64,000 bases of DNA from Triglochin maritima (lineage: Eukaryota; Streptophyta; Magnoliopsida; Alismatales; Juncaginaceae), in assembly GCA_963682175.1 (NCBI GenBank), contig OY821772.1:47266925-47330924 (forward strand), read 5' to 3'. The translations under genes were made by a program, and so were the position numbers. Each line of letters begins with the position of its first letter. Position 1 is the stretch's first letter. Shown in pieces: positions 27,119 to 39,742 of this stretch. The notes beneath the pieces were generated by a model that was given only the letters and a program-made list of their open reading frames with translations, did no database searches and was not told the DNA's origin.

Positions 27119-27307
27119 GTTAGAAATGGGAAGAAGATGGTGTGGTGTGATATGTTTGTGTGATTACCATATTACCCTTTGGTTGTATAAATTGAATGTT
27201 AGATAAATCAACCGTTATCTAGATCTAAGGGAGGAAATTATGGGGTCTCGTTTTATTACAATCATGTCTTATTGTAATATTTCTGTATATGTATATATAT
27301 ATATATA

Positions 27308-27614
<307 letters not shown>

Positions 27615-28288
27615 AGGTTAGAATGAGTCAGGGGCTCATTTTGATTAAATAAGCTCCTCAAGATCTAATCATTCATTTTAATCTGATGGTTGTGGATGTT
27701 TTACTTAAAGTAAGGGTATTTAAGTAAATTCGTTGGTCTTCCAAAACCCTTCAATCAACCTTACCAAAAGAAACCCAATTGCTTCCTTCTATTTTCGTCA
27801 CCCCTTTCTCCTCCCCCTCCAAACCGTTTTTTCTCCTCAATACCACGGATTGGATGCATCTTGGTTTTTTTAGTTAATTAATGCAACCGATATAGTTTTT
27901 TTTGAGTCTTTTAATCCTGATTTCAGTTTTTGTTGATTTTATTTTGGGGTCTTTTAATCCTGATTGATTTCAGTTATTGTTGATACCACGGCTTACTATT
28001 CGTTTTGCTTAGGTGTCTAGTGCGGATGTCTTTTATTTTTGGGAAAAATCGCAGTTGTGTTTGGTTTTAGGATTTGCCATAGATTTAAAGTGCGTTATTT
28101 TTTTGCTGTTTTTTTCGTTTTTTTTTGCTGTTTATTTCGTTTTTTCTTTTTTTTCTCGTGAATTCTGTTTTGTTTTTTTAGTCTTTTGCTGCTGAAAATG
28201 TTTTACGATGTTTAATGTTGTGGCTTAGTTTGGATTATGTTTATTTATTTGGATTACTATTTGTTTTCAGAGGGCACAAATCGAAATT

Positions 28289-31268
28289 ATGGAAATTGTA
28301 GAAAAAAATCCAACCTCTTCAAAGTCCGGAGGAATCCAATCGAGTCTACTGGAAATTGAGGTTAGTTTGTTTTTTAAATACTTTTGATAGCGGATTTCAC
28401 AATGGGAAATGTGATGTACCCCTAAAAATAATTAAAAGCGGAAATAATTTAAGTTTCGTAATGGGAAAATCGTATTGGAAGCCGCAATATAAATATGACT
28501 ACTGTAATATAGTATTGAAAACTGTAATATGGTTGTTTGGATCTGTAATATTAAATTGATACCTGTTATAGTGACCATTTTACTTTAGCCTTTTTTTATG
28601 TTCTTTGTACTAGTATTATAGTGAAGTAACGTTGAATTGACAATCTAATATTATTATATTATTATGAAAGCTGTAACATTCTGGACCTCATTTTGCACCA
28701 TTTAGGATAATTTAAAGTGGCAGAATGAGGAGCATGACAAAGAATTTTTCCTTATACCTGACGTTAACAGTGAGCTCAAACCAACCAATGGACAGGAGTT
28801 CGACTCGATAGAAGAAGCTTACCACTATTATAAGAATTATGCAAATGTTGTAGGGTTTAATGTGCGAAAATCGTCAACCAAATATACTCAAGCATCAGAA
28901 AATAATTGTAGAGAGATGATCTTAAAAAAGTTTGTTTGCTCTAAAGAAGGGTCATCATGTACAAGAAGCAACAAAAAAACAAGTATGAATGAAGTGTCAG
29001 TAACAATAAAGAAGAGGAAAGTTGGGATGTCAAGATGTGAATGTCAGGCAAAATTAAAAATCAAATTTGATCGAGAAAAAAATAAGTGGTTTGTGCTAAA
29101 CTTTGTTGAAGGACATAATCATGAAATGACAAGCTCGTCTCAAAGACATTACATGAGAAATAATCGTAACATACCGCCTGTTACTCAGAGTTTGTTGAAA
29201 TCTATGAGTGAAGCCAACATACCTGTTGTAAAACAAGCTGTGTTGTTAGGAAATGAAAGCGGTGGTTATGACAAAATCGGATTCACGTATAGAGACATAC
29301 TAAATATGAATGCTTCCAGCAGATATGAAACAGAAGGATATGATGCAGAATTAGTACTAGAACACTTAGAGAGTACAAAGAAAGGTGACAAAAACTTCTA
29401 CTATTCATATCAAAAGAATGAACAAAGTAAGTTGAGTCACTTGTTTTGGGCTGATAGCACTTGTCAAGATAATTTTAAACATTTTGGAGAAGTTGTCACG
29501 TTCGATACTACGTATTGTACAAACAGGTACTCAATGATATTCGGAGCCTTTTGTGGTGTGAATCATCACAGACAAACAGTCTTTTTCGGAATGGGTTTGC
29601 TAAATGATGAAACTATATCATCATTTAATTGGTTGTTTTTGGAATTCAAGAATTGTATGGGTAGAGAACCAACTGCTATTGTTAATGATCAAGACCCAGC
29701 TATGAATTCTTCATTGGCACAAGTGTATCCCAAGACCGTTCATCGTTTCTGCTCATGGCACATAATGGATAAATTACAAAAAAAAATTGGAGGAGTGAGC
29801 AACAAAGGGCATGTTATTCAAGCCTTTCACGATTGTGTGTGGTACACCGAGAACATCAAAGATTTTGAATGTAAATGGAGCAGAATCATTATCGAAAATG
29901 AGCTTCATGATTCAAAATGGTTGAATTCGTTGTTTGAGATACGGGAAAAATGGGTACCGACTTACATGCAAAATATTTTCTTTGCTGGTATGAAGACTAC
30001 TCAAAGAAGTGAATCAATGAATGCATTTTTGAAGACATACATCACGCGACAAAACACTTTATTTGAATTCATATGCAGGTACATTTCTACTTTGTTATTA
30101 TATTAGCTTGTATATTCGATGGTTAAATTGTAGCAGCGTCGTTGTAAATTTAACATTAAGTTATGTTATATAAATTTTCGTAATGTGAAATAAAAACAGA
30201 TATGCATTTACTGCCACAAGAGTTTAATTGTTTACATGACGCTTATAATCTGGATTGCCAATATATTGGTTAAGCTGTAACATAATATTTATAACGGTAA
30301 TATTACAGAATGCTGTATAACAATAACTATTGTTACATAAACAAACAACTATAGTTCACCCAGTTTTTCCATTCAATATAATACGCTTGAAAATATCTGC
30401 AATATGATGTTATAAGTTTCACATTGTTTTTTATTGTAGATTTGAGGTGGCTCTAAAGCATCAAAGAGAGAATGAAAATAGATGGAATTATAATGACAAT
30501 AATAAGAAGGGGGAGCTACTGACTAAATGGAACCTTGAGGCTGAAATGGAAGAAATATACACAAGAAGTGTCTTTCACATCTTTCAAGAAGAGTTGAAGA
30601 AGAGTTTTATGTGCAACGTTACAATTGAAGATAAGGATGAAAATTCAGTTACATACAATGTGAGCAAAATAGATGAAGACAATGGAACAATGCATGTAAG
30701 GTTCAAAGACATTGATCATGTGCCTGTTTGTGACTGTCACTTTATGGAATTTCAAGGACTTCCATGCCAACATAGTTTGGCGGTTTTTAAACATCTAGGT
30801 TACAAAAAGATGCCACCAATTAACATTCTATCTCGTTGGCGAAAAAGAATTATGAATGACTATTATGAGAGCAACAAGCATTGTACCGACAAGTCAACAA
30901 TCAGTGACAAAGTCACCCACATCATGAGATTGTGCAATGAATTGATATCCATTGCCGGCAAACACGAATCTGCAACTGAGTTGGTGGAACAGAAATTAGA
31001 ATGTGCTCTGTTAGAAACCAAAAATGCAGTCAAAGAAATCCATGAGAATGATAAGCAAAAATCAGGAACATGTCAAAGGGAAATACTAGTTCATCAGCCA
31101 GATAAAGTGAAAACAAAAGGGAGCGGAAAGGGTGGAAGACCAAAATTTAGTAGTAATCGCATTCAATCAAAGCTTGAGAAAAAAGCAAGCAAGAGTCATA
31201 GACAATGTAAAACGTGCATGCAATATTCCGACCACGACTCTAGAACTTGTCCCACTAGAAGGCAATAA
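28289..31268 (+). CDS. FAR1-related MULE transposase
   Basis: Exons 28289-28360, 28706-30078 and 30440-31268 join in frame to 757 aa. Residues ~55-165 form a FAR1-type DNA-binding zinc cluster (Cys102, Cys135/137, His161/163 in EGHNHEM). The MULE transposase core follows, with VVTFDTTY (Asp291), IVNDQDPAM (Asp352/354), HRFCSWHI, and QRSESMN (Glu460) as the likely third acid of the DDE set. A SWIM zinc finger (VCDC...PCQH, ~579-593) and a C-terminal CX2CX5HX4C knuckle (~737-753) complete it. The same fold was domesticated in FHY3/FAR1 transcription factors, but its position inside flanking element ends makes it a transposase. The ATG chosen follows an acceptor at 28270 and is the first in frame. 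A leader exon upstream (~27850-28010) is likely. Confidence 0.88.
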
Positions 31269-31574
31269 GAAATGTGAGTAGTTAATCTTCTTATTCAATA
31301 AGAATTATACTTGATAATTTTCTTATATTTTTGTTTTATTTATGCAGATTTACAACTAAAGATACAGAAATATGTCAAGAATGACTTGCAAGGAAGATTA
31401 TTATTCATGAACACAATATACATGTGAATGATGCCCTACAGGAATATAGAACATTTTCTTATAAAGTTTTGAAATACATACTCTAGTTATACTCTCTTTA
31501 TTGTGTATTTTTTTTAGTTTGTACCATGCATGGTGAATGAGTATAGGTTACGATTTTTTTTAACAATACGTAAT

Positions 31575-32500
31575 AGTTGTAATATTACATTGATAACTGT
31601 AATATTAAGTGGCTACGAGTAACAATGATTTTAAAAATGTAAAATTAAATACGTTTTACGATAACCAATTGGAGAATAAAAATTTATTAATAATTTGGAA
31701 GATGTATGATCCTTAATTAATTTTTATCCTTCCCAATTAATAAAATAGAAGGGTAATAACGTTTTCTTCATCAAAATCGTTAATAAGTATCCCCTATGTA
31801 CGTAGTCTGTCTGTATATTGTAGTTGTAATATAACAATAACAATGATAATAACATGATGTTGTTTTTAATATGACTGTACAAACTGTAATATTACATTGA
31901 TAACTGTAATATTAAGTGGCTACGAGTAACAATGATTTTAAAAATGTAAAATTAAATACGTTATACAATAACCAATTGGAGAAAAAAAATTATTAATAAT
32001 TGGGAAGATGTATGATCCTTAATTAATTTTTATCCTTCCCAATTAATAAAACAGAAGGGTAATAATGTTTTCTTCATCAAAATCGTTAATGAGTATCCCC
32101 TATGTACCTAGTCTGTCTGTATATTGTAGCTGTAATATAACAATAACAATGATAATAACATGATGTTGTTTTTAATATGACTGTACAAACTGTAATATTA
32201 CATTGATAACTGTAATATTAAGTGGCTACGAGTAACAATGATTTTAAAAATGTAAAATTGAATACTTTATACAATAACCAATTGGAGAAAAAAATATTAA
32301 TAATTGGGAAGATGTATGATCCTTAATTAATTTTTATCCTTCCCAATTAATAAAATAGAAGGGTAATAATGTTTTCTTCATCAAAATCGTTAATGAGTAT
32401 CCCCTATGTACCTAGTCTGTCTGTATATTGTAGCTGTAATATAACAATAACAATGATAATAACATGATGTTGTTTTTAATATGACTATACAAACCGTAAT
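31575..32500. repeat. Tandem array, three ~306-bp units
   Basis: Units begin near 31581, 31888 and 32194 (each at aatattacattgataactg), giving periods of 307 and 306 bp, and differ by only a few substitutions and indels. The array lies just downstream of the transposase gene and contains no open frame of note. Confidence 0.92.
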
Positions 32501-33052
32501 ATTAAAAGAGTATTATCCGCCAAACGCAATATCAATATTTAATATTATTTTGCGCGATGTAAAATACAATTGACTTTATTCTTGCCCAAATTAAAAAAAT
32601 GGATGTCTGATACTGTGTAAAATGTATGCGGATCTTAAGATAATTGGAGGTTTAGATAAGTTTTAACAAGAAGTGATGTAGAGGTACAACTTGTGACATC
32701 AAACTTCTATGAATAAGGTATATCTATTAGCTTTAATATAACAAAAATTATTATATACTCTTAGTTAGTTGATTATGTTAACTTTTGTTCAACACAAAGT
32801 TGACGATAACTAGTTATGTACGCTGTTTGATTAAAAATGGAAGTTGTAATATTACGGTTAGAATTGTAAAATCGAAAAGGTAGCTGTAAAACTATTAGTC
32901 AAAACGTAATAAGAAGGGGTAGCTGTAATAATAATAGTAAAAACGTAATATAAGAGTACTCTTCTAAGCATTAGTAATTTGTAACCGTAAAGTTTGTAAT
33001 TGTAATTTTGTACATTTCAAAAAGTATGTTTAATCCCAAAAATTTCTATAAT

Positions 33053-36000
33053 CTAATCAGAACATGTTCCACGAAGTATCATAGCAACATATTCAGCACG
33101 AATCCGGGCCATATCTGCTTCTTCAAAATCAAAAACATCTTTTCCTTCTGAGAGATATTCCGCAAACTTCAATACATACAATCCGCAATTCAAACTGGTA
33201 GCTGATTGCTGGGGGCAAGGAACATGTTCTACTTCCCAAGTCTTCATATTATCAAAATTGTGCATCATTTCAAAGTACATAGCCACCCACTTGGACTGCA
33301 AAAATTAACATTTCCAGTTAATAAAACAAACAAGCATACCAAGTAAAAATTACTGACAATAAACTATAAATACATGTGTATTATAACTCAAGAACAATAA
33401 AGAACATACCCACTGAAGAACTCTTGCTTTAGCTCTGGCAGAATTATAGGAGTTGTACGATTGAAATCGACTTTGTTGAAAATTGATGACAAAAAGATGC
33501 CAGTGACTACCCGTGTGCAAAATCATGAAATAGTAATTAACTATACCCATAATATAATTTGGACAATCGAAACATTGACAAAGGTTTTTCTTCATTTCAT
33601 CAGTAAGGACATCTGGACATGAATGCAACTTTATCTACATTGAAATTAGATAAAAAAAGTTTGAACAAGTAATATTTATAAGGAACCAAAGAGAATATTA
33701 AATAAACCAATCTAATAAGAAAGGAGAATTAACCTGAGGGTAAACATAAGAGAATAGACAATATAAACCAACACGATCTGCAGCTTTAGCTTTAAGTTCC
33801 AGCAGCTCAAATGACACTTCTAATACCTAAAAGGTGGAACATTTAACAATGATTGAAATTGATACATTTGTAAACATTTAATTTCACTTACATCACCAGA
33901 AACCATTTTTCCATCCAACAAATCAAGCAAATGTGTTCCTATGCAAAACGTGTTTTTAATTGTTCTATAATTCCTTGCATTCCTGAAATGTAAAAATCAA
34001 TACGAAATATGAAAACAATGTGTAGAAAAGTAAATAATGTTGAACTAGATTGATTTCAATATGTATCACATAAAGACTTACATGTCTCTGGGATCACTTA
34101 GGAATTGATCAATACATGCTTTTTCCTCCAAAGAAATTTCGGAATATCCCAAATATTTTGTAACGCCTTTTAGTGAAACCTATAAAATTATGAATGAAAA
34201 TACTACAATTGTAAAGAAATATCAAATATGGAAGTAGTATTGTTTGATTTTGTAGTAATAAAAAAATCAACACTGATTTAAAAATAGTAATATAACATGT
34301 AGTGTTGTAATATATACGTGAAACAGTAATATATACAATTGTGAAGCAGTAATATATACAATTGTGAAGTGGAGCAGTAATATATACAATCATGTAAAAT
34401 AAACATATGTCACCATAAAAAAGATATTAATATTAGAAGAATATAAGAAACATTAAAATGCTATGTTTGACCATAAATCTTACAAATGTTAGAAAAAATA
34501 TTTTGCATATTGTAGTGTTTCATAATATTAACCACTAGTCAAATAATAGTTAAGTAAGATTATACCTTCTCATTTACTAAAGTCTTCGATGCTTGCCTTG
34601 AATTAAATCCATCTTCTAGCAGAATGTTGGGTTTCCGATTAATTCTCATTTTCACACGCTTTGTTAATGAACTTTCAGATGTATTCGCTACTGTTTCTTT
34701 TCTCTTGTAGACTCTTTTGAATGGAGGAGGTCCAAGACAAACATTCACATTATCACAAGGAACGTGGGTGGAAGTCATTTGGTCATTACCAATTACAACA
34801 TCAACCAAATTTGACTTATCCATCTGTTGATCGCCAATATTCGTCTCCTCCATAAAATTGGTATTGACTTGTGAAATCTGAGAAAGCCCCAAGCTGAAAG
34901 TTGGGACATGCGACTTTGGATTCCTAGATTTTTTCTTCAAGGTAGAGAGTTCAGCTTCCAAATCAGCAACTTTCTTTTTTAATGACTTCAACTCAGAATT
35001 CTCAACTTCCAAAATACAGACTTTTTGATTTAACAACTGCACCTCCAAAATTAATTCATCATTTCTTTTCTTCAACTGTTGGGCTTCATTGTCATCAACA
35101 TCTATACCATCAGCAGGATCATGTAGTTGCTCCCTTCTTTTTTTGGAATTCAACTTCTTCTTTATGGTTCCAACATTAAGCAGAGGCAAATTTTGCTCAT
35201 TGGGAAGAAGCTTGAAGAAATCATTTTCATCAACTAAGATATTATACATAATCTGCAGGTAGCATAACTTTGTTTAATAAATATTTGTATCTACAAATAG
35301 CTGAAGTTTAGAAATTGCAAATGATAATGTCATGCAATTGCTATTGTGGCAAACAAAGATATGAATATGATTAAACCAATATTGCACAATTATTATGAAT
35401 TAAATTCAACATATCATATCATCATTCACGCTAGATAGGTCTTTTAGCTTTGGTTCCACAGGAGAAGCCCACTTCCTAATCCTTGGCTTCAATTCGGGAA
35501 AAACTGGTTTAAACAAATTGATGTGCTCATACAACCATACCTGCAATATGTATAACAAAAATAAAGTTAAATCTAAAAAATATAATAGTGAATCTGACAA
35601 CAAAGCTGTAATATTATATTGATAACAGTAAAATAAGTAGTTTTGCCTTAATTCGCAAAATAATTAATTTAAAAAGTTGCATCTAGCAAAAAAGCCAAAA
35701 ATAAAGATTTTCTTTCTTCTATGTAATGAAACTACATAAAATAACATCAATAGTTGAAAGTTACAGTAATTACCATAAAACATATGCTTGATCCAAGAGC
35801 ATAAGTGCTAACAGATTTCCTCTTCCCAGCCTTCTTGCTAATAATTTGGTCACATATGAGAGGTACTTTTTCCATTGCTAGGCTGTGAATAGCCTCAGAC
35901 CAATTGTAGAATTTCAGGTTCTCTAATTTGTCAAAATTGGATAGTGCAGCTCGTGGCACATTAGACCCAGACTCAGGCAATAAAAAGGTAGAACACATCA

Positions 36001-37051
36001 ACAAAATTAATAGCTTTACAAAATCATCAACAGACTCATCGTCATCCTTGCAATGTAGCTCAATCATAAGCTGTTGAATGTTTGTGGTATTAAAGGCGAA
36101 GTTTTTTTCTTTACTATATTTTGCCTCCAAATCAGAGGTTTTCCCACTCCCTCTTATCTTCACCTTTATACCCGAAGCAGGTAAACCTAGAATAGCTGCA
36201 ACATCTTCAATGGAAAAATCTAAGTTTACCCCTCCCACACAAAATTTGTTGCCGTCAACATGCCTACTAATTAAATCTTCCAGCAACCAACGATTCACAT
36301 TCAAATTTGGAATATGAAGAAGTTTATCAAAAGGAGTCACTGACATCCTTTTCAAGTGAGCTTCCTTTGGTTTATATTTTTCCACAAACTCAACAAATAA
36401 CTTCACATAAAATCGATGGTTCACGCAATAGTTAACTGTATCAAAATATTTAGAAATCAGCAAAAATATAAACACAAACAAAATAAAGAATTTAAGTCCC
36501 AGTCATGCACCAGCAGATTTAGAGGTAGGATGAATTGAAGTTTCACCCTTATCTTTGCATTGCAACTTTATTGTGCTCGTCAAATTGCCTACAAGACCAA
36601 AAGATTGTGAGAAATCTTTAGTGGCTCATAATATCTGTTAAACTCGTTTTTCTAAATTTTTTGTGTGCTTAATTGCTATTAAACATGAATCAAAAAATGC
36701 TACTAATTAACAATAACAAGTAGTTTAGAAGAAAGAAAAAAACGGTAAACTCAGACAGAGACCGAAACTTGGTGAGAAGGTAATCGTCTAATAAATGAAG
36801 AAAAACAAACAGAATGAAACTTGGTGAGAATAATAATATGAGATTACAATGTTAAAAAAACAAAAGTATTTATAATCATATTATTACCAACAAAAGTTTC
36901 ATCAAACGACAATAGGAACAAGATTAAAATGCATAAAAAATGTACAAAATGGCAAAAGAACTACGAAAAGGACGTGCTCAAATGGAAAAACCAGAATGAT
37001 AAATAACGTACCTATTGATTTCGTAGTTCCATCTCTGACTGATTCATCCAT
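33053..37051 (-). CDS. PMD-like / coiled-coil / Ulp1-like (C48) protease protein of the MULE
   Basis: Ten exons (-): 37051-37012, 36588-36511, 36435-35774, 35540-35430, 35252-34566, 34179-34082, 33982-33892, 33826-33734, 33634-33410, 33295-33053. They give 2328 nt, 775 aa, in frame throughout. Residues ~40-260 resemble the plant-mobile-domain type found in transposon proteins (RWLLEDLISRH, IEDVAAILGLPASG). Residues ~298-525 hold a basic stretch and a heptad-rich coiled coil (LEVENSELKSLKKKVADLE). Residues ~560-775 match the Ulp1/SENP cysteine protease fold: His664 in GSHWHLFVINF, Gln724/725 in PCPQQ, Cys732 in NCGLYVLKF. The Asp expected in 'YDS' reads Asn681 (SYNSYNS). It may process SUMO or another ubiquitin-like tag; this is inference. 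The donor after exon 4 (TCTAGC|GTGAAT) is the weakest junction. Confidence 0.75.
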
Positions 37052-37099
37052 TCCGGATTTGGGGGAAATGATAGGTGTGACGATTAGGGAGGAAAAGGG

Positions 37100-37290
37100 G
37101 GCGTTAGGGTCAAGATTTCAGTGGAGGCGTGAGGGTGAGATTAGTGAGGAGAAAGGGAGGGCTGAGGGTGAAGATTGCGGTGGAGACGTGATGGTGAGAT
37201 TAGGGAGGAGAAAGGGCGACGTCTAGGTGGAGATTTCGGAGGAGTTAGGGTGAAATTAGGGACAGAAAAAGGGAGGGGTTAAGGTGAAAA
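37100..37290. repeat. Degenerate GGTGAGATTAG(G/T)GAGGAG repeats near the MULE right end
   Basis: Several imperfect copies of a purine-rich ~40-55-bp unit lie between the start codon of the Ulp1-like gene and the right terminus, in what should be its 5' UTR or promoter. On the gene's strand they read as CT-rich leader sequence. Confidence 0.6.
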
Positions 37291-37644
37291 CGGTGGAGGC
37301 GTCAATGTAGGAGACGTGAGTGTAACCCCTCCTAACCCTAACCAAACAAAACCGAATACCAATCCTGCCCTTCGACCAGTAAAAATAACCAGTTAATTTA
37401 ACAAGCGTTGGATAAATATTGAATGGTGGATGATTAAGGGGCTCACTTAAGACTAATTAAGCCCCGGGCTCATTCTATAATTTCTGTATATATATAAATG
37501 AATGAATCACGCCAAGGTTGCATGTGGAATCCGATAATTGATCGGATAAGTCAGAAGCAATCAAATCAAGCTGAAACAAAACCCGAAGAAACACCAACCA
37601 ATCCCGAGTCGGAGACCGCCGTACGGCACCGATCACCGGAACAG

Positions 37645-39742
37645 ATGGCTCTGCGGCACGTGGGCGGGCACGGCGTGGCGCTTCCGCTGGAGATGGCGGA
37701 GGCCGTGCTGGAGGTCGCTGATCTCGCCTGGAGCGTCTACGAGCACCGCTCCGAGCGAGCGCAACCCAAGGAAGGACGATCCCTTGAGGAGGAGGAGGAG
37801 GAGGAGGAGGAAGAGGACAGACCTGAAAACGAGATGCGGAAGCTCAGATCGGAGAATCGACGCCTCAGAGAGCTCCTCAAGGAGAACCTCGTTGTCATGC
37901 ATGACTTGGCTAACTCGCCTGGGTTGTCTCAGGATTGCCCTGCTGACGTAAGCCCTTGTTTTGCCCCCCTTCTCATTGGGTTTGAGGATCGGGAGATAAA
38001 TATAATTTTTGGTCTGCTTTTTGGGGGATTTTGTGTTGTTTTGTTGGAAATTGAAGGAGGTGAATCAAATTTGTGTTTTTGGTAGTGGAGGTGATGGTTA
38101 GGATGAATTATGGAAAATTGTAGTCACTTTTTTGTCCAAAAATCGATTTTTGCAGTAGAAATGGTCCTCCATGACCTACACAAATTATAAATTTTCTTGG
38201 GGGTTTTATCTTGTAATTTGACGGTCTAAATTACCATCGGTTCTGTGCGATTTGACGTTTTGTTTAAGGGTGTATGTATGATTCCATGCCTTTGCGATGG
38301 GTGGTTCGAAAAAATTGCGTCCCAGTTGAACTTTCCTGGAAAACCTGAGATATATGTATTCATATATGTGCCAATTTTCAGATTCACGATCGGCTAGTAG
38401 CCGTTGTGAAGTCCGTGGACTTCCTTGCTCAACTTGAGGAACTTCAAAAGGACTCGAAGGACTCCGGCACTTCACCCTTCAAAGAAATTAAAGGTATCAT
38501 GGTTTAGTCAGAGGGAACTCAATTGTAATTGATTTATGTTCTAATCCTGATTGTGGTTTTCACTGCTTTGCCTAATACATTAGGGACAGATTTAAAATCA
38601 GTGGATATTCTGGTCTACGATGATCACGGGAAATCTAGTTTATGGGTTTGGGTCAATGACTTCTACAGTGAAGCAAGAGAAGAACCGAGTCAAATCGACG
38701 ACGAAAACTATGTCCTTATCTGTGAAGATGATGTAGTGGATGGCATTGCCAGCTTCATAGCTAAATGTGTTGTTATGAACCCGAAATCGATGGTGTGTTT
38801 TGACATGTCATGTTAAAGTCATTTATACCATTGTGTTTGGATTGACCCCCTTTTCCATTTTTTGTTGAACAGAAGCTAGCACCAGAGGAGCTGCAGAAAA
38901 GTAAGCCTTCTCTTGTGGTTCATTTTGTTTGGTATATTAAATATTTATAACTTGTCTTCCTATTCGACAATGACTTTGACTCTTTGAGGCTCACACATTT
39001 CATTTCTGTTACCATTTATTTATCAGCTGGGCACACCTTTAGTGTGAACATACCAATTCTTATTTATTTTTCCATTCTTATGAAATGCTTGCAAAAGCTG
39101 TGTTCTTTTGATTCATGTGATCACCCCTGCATTTTTCTCCCCTTAGAATTGGCTTCATGGTGTATTCTCCATTACATGCTTATTATCAGTCTTTAACTTA
39201 AATTGCAGCTATTTCAAGGGCTTTGGGTGGTATGAAGGATCGTACTTTCTGGAAGAATGTATGGTTTGCAGGAAAACTCTTCTATGCACTATCAACATGG
39301 GGAATTGCATTAGCAGGGTAAGTCTATAATAGCCATTAGCCATCTCCGTTATATTTCCTCTTAGGCACCATAGAGTATTATCTTTCATCAAGTGCTGCTT
39401 TTGACAAATGAAGGCAACGATAGAATCACCAAGATTAATCAAGTAGATGTATGACCAGCCCTTATCCATGTAATCCTCTTGCACCTACAATAAGTAAATC
39501 ACTGTATGATCAACCTTGCATATTAGATTTTTCACCACCTTAACTTCCTTGATTCCCGATTCAAAATCATATCTTTCTCTTTTTCTAGCTAATGCTACTC
39601 AACAACAATTGGAATCATTCTTCTTCGTGCTGATGCTCTCTTATTTGCATGCAATTGCAGATTATACAGGCATAGGACCATTGTGAAAGCTGCAGCAAAA
39701 GGAGCTTTATCATCTGGAAAGTTTGTCATGAAGGCATTTTAA
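37645..39742 (+). CDS. Conserved plant protein of unknown function, 280 aa
   Basis: Exons 37645-37947, 38382-38493, 38584-38792, 38873-38900, 39209-39317 and 39661-39742 join to 843 nt. I recognise it as a plant-type protein but cannot assign a function. The N-terminal part (MALRHVGGHG..., EVADLAWSVYEH) leads into a Glu-rich acidic run and a short coiled coil (MRKLRSENRRLRELL). The middle has HDRLVAVVKSVDFLAQLEEL. A folded segment follows, with LVYDDHGKSSLWVWVNDFY and NYVLICEDDVVDGIASFIAK. The C-terminus is moderately hydrophobic (LFYALSTWGIALAGLYRHR), possibly one membrane segment. An in-frame ATG at 37498 exists but sits only 12 bp from the end of the MULE, so 37645 is preferred. Confidence 0.82.

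Larger units (their letters stand above)
21062..27285. mobile_element. Pack-MULE-like element carrying captured gene fragments, ~6.2 kb
   Basis: The left end reads GTGTGGTATTAGAATGAGAC. The right end reads, on the complement, CAGAAATATTACAATAAGAC. Both lie directly against (TA)n. The left TAGAATGAG matches the left end of the MULE at 27613, and the right TTTCTG/TATAT matches all neighbours. There is no transposase inside. On the minus strand it holds spliced J-domain exons (26347-26108) and a GC-rich LRR-kinase fragment (27118-26740). It also contains a later hAT miniature insertion (22511-22789) and four dispersed copies of a ~100-150-bp internal repeat. Non-autonomous; probably moved by a MULE transposase supplied from elsewhere. 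Confidence 0.65.

Noticed and set aside
26710..27123. 137-codon Arg-rich open frame on the plus strand
   Set aside because: It is the reverse complement of the captured TMK-like LRR fragment; the homology is on the minus strand.
28289..31268. A domesticated FAR1/FHY3 transcription factor
   Set aside because: The gene lies inside recognisable element ends next to a transposon-type Ulp1 gene, so a transposase is the simpler reading.
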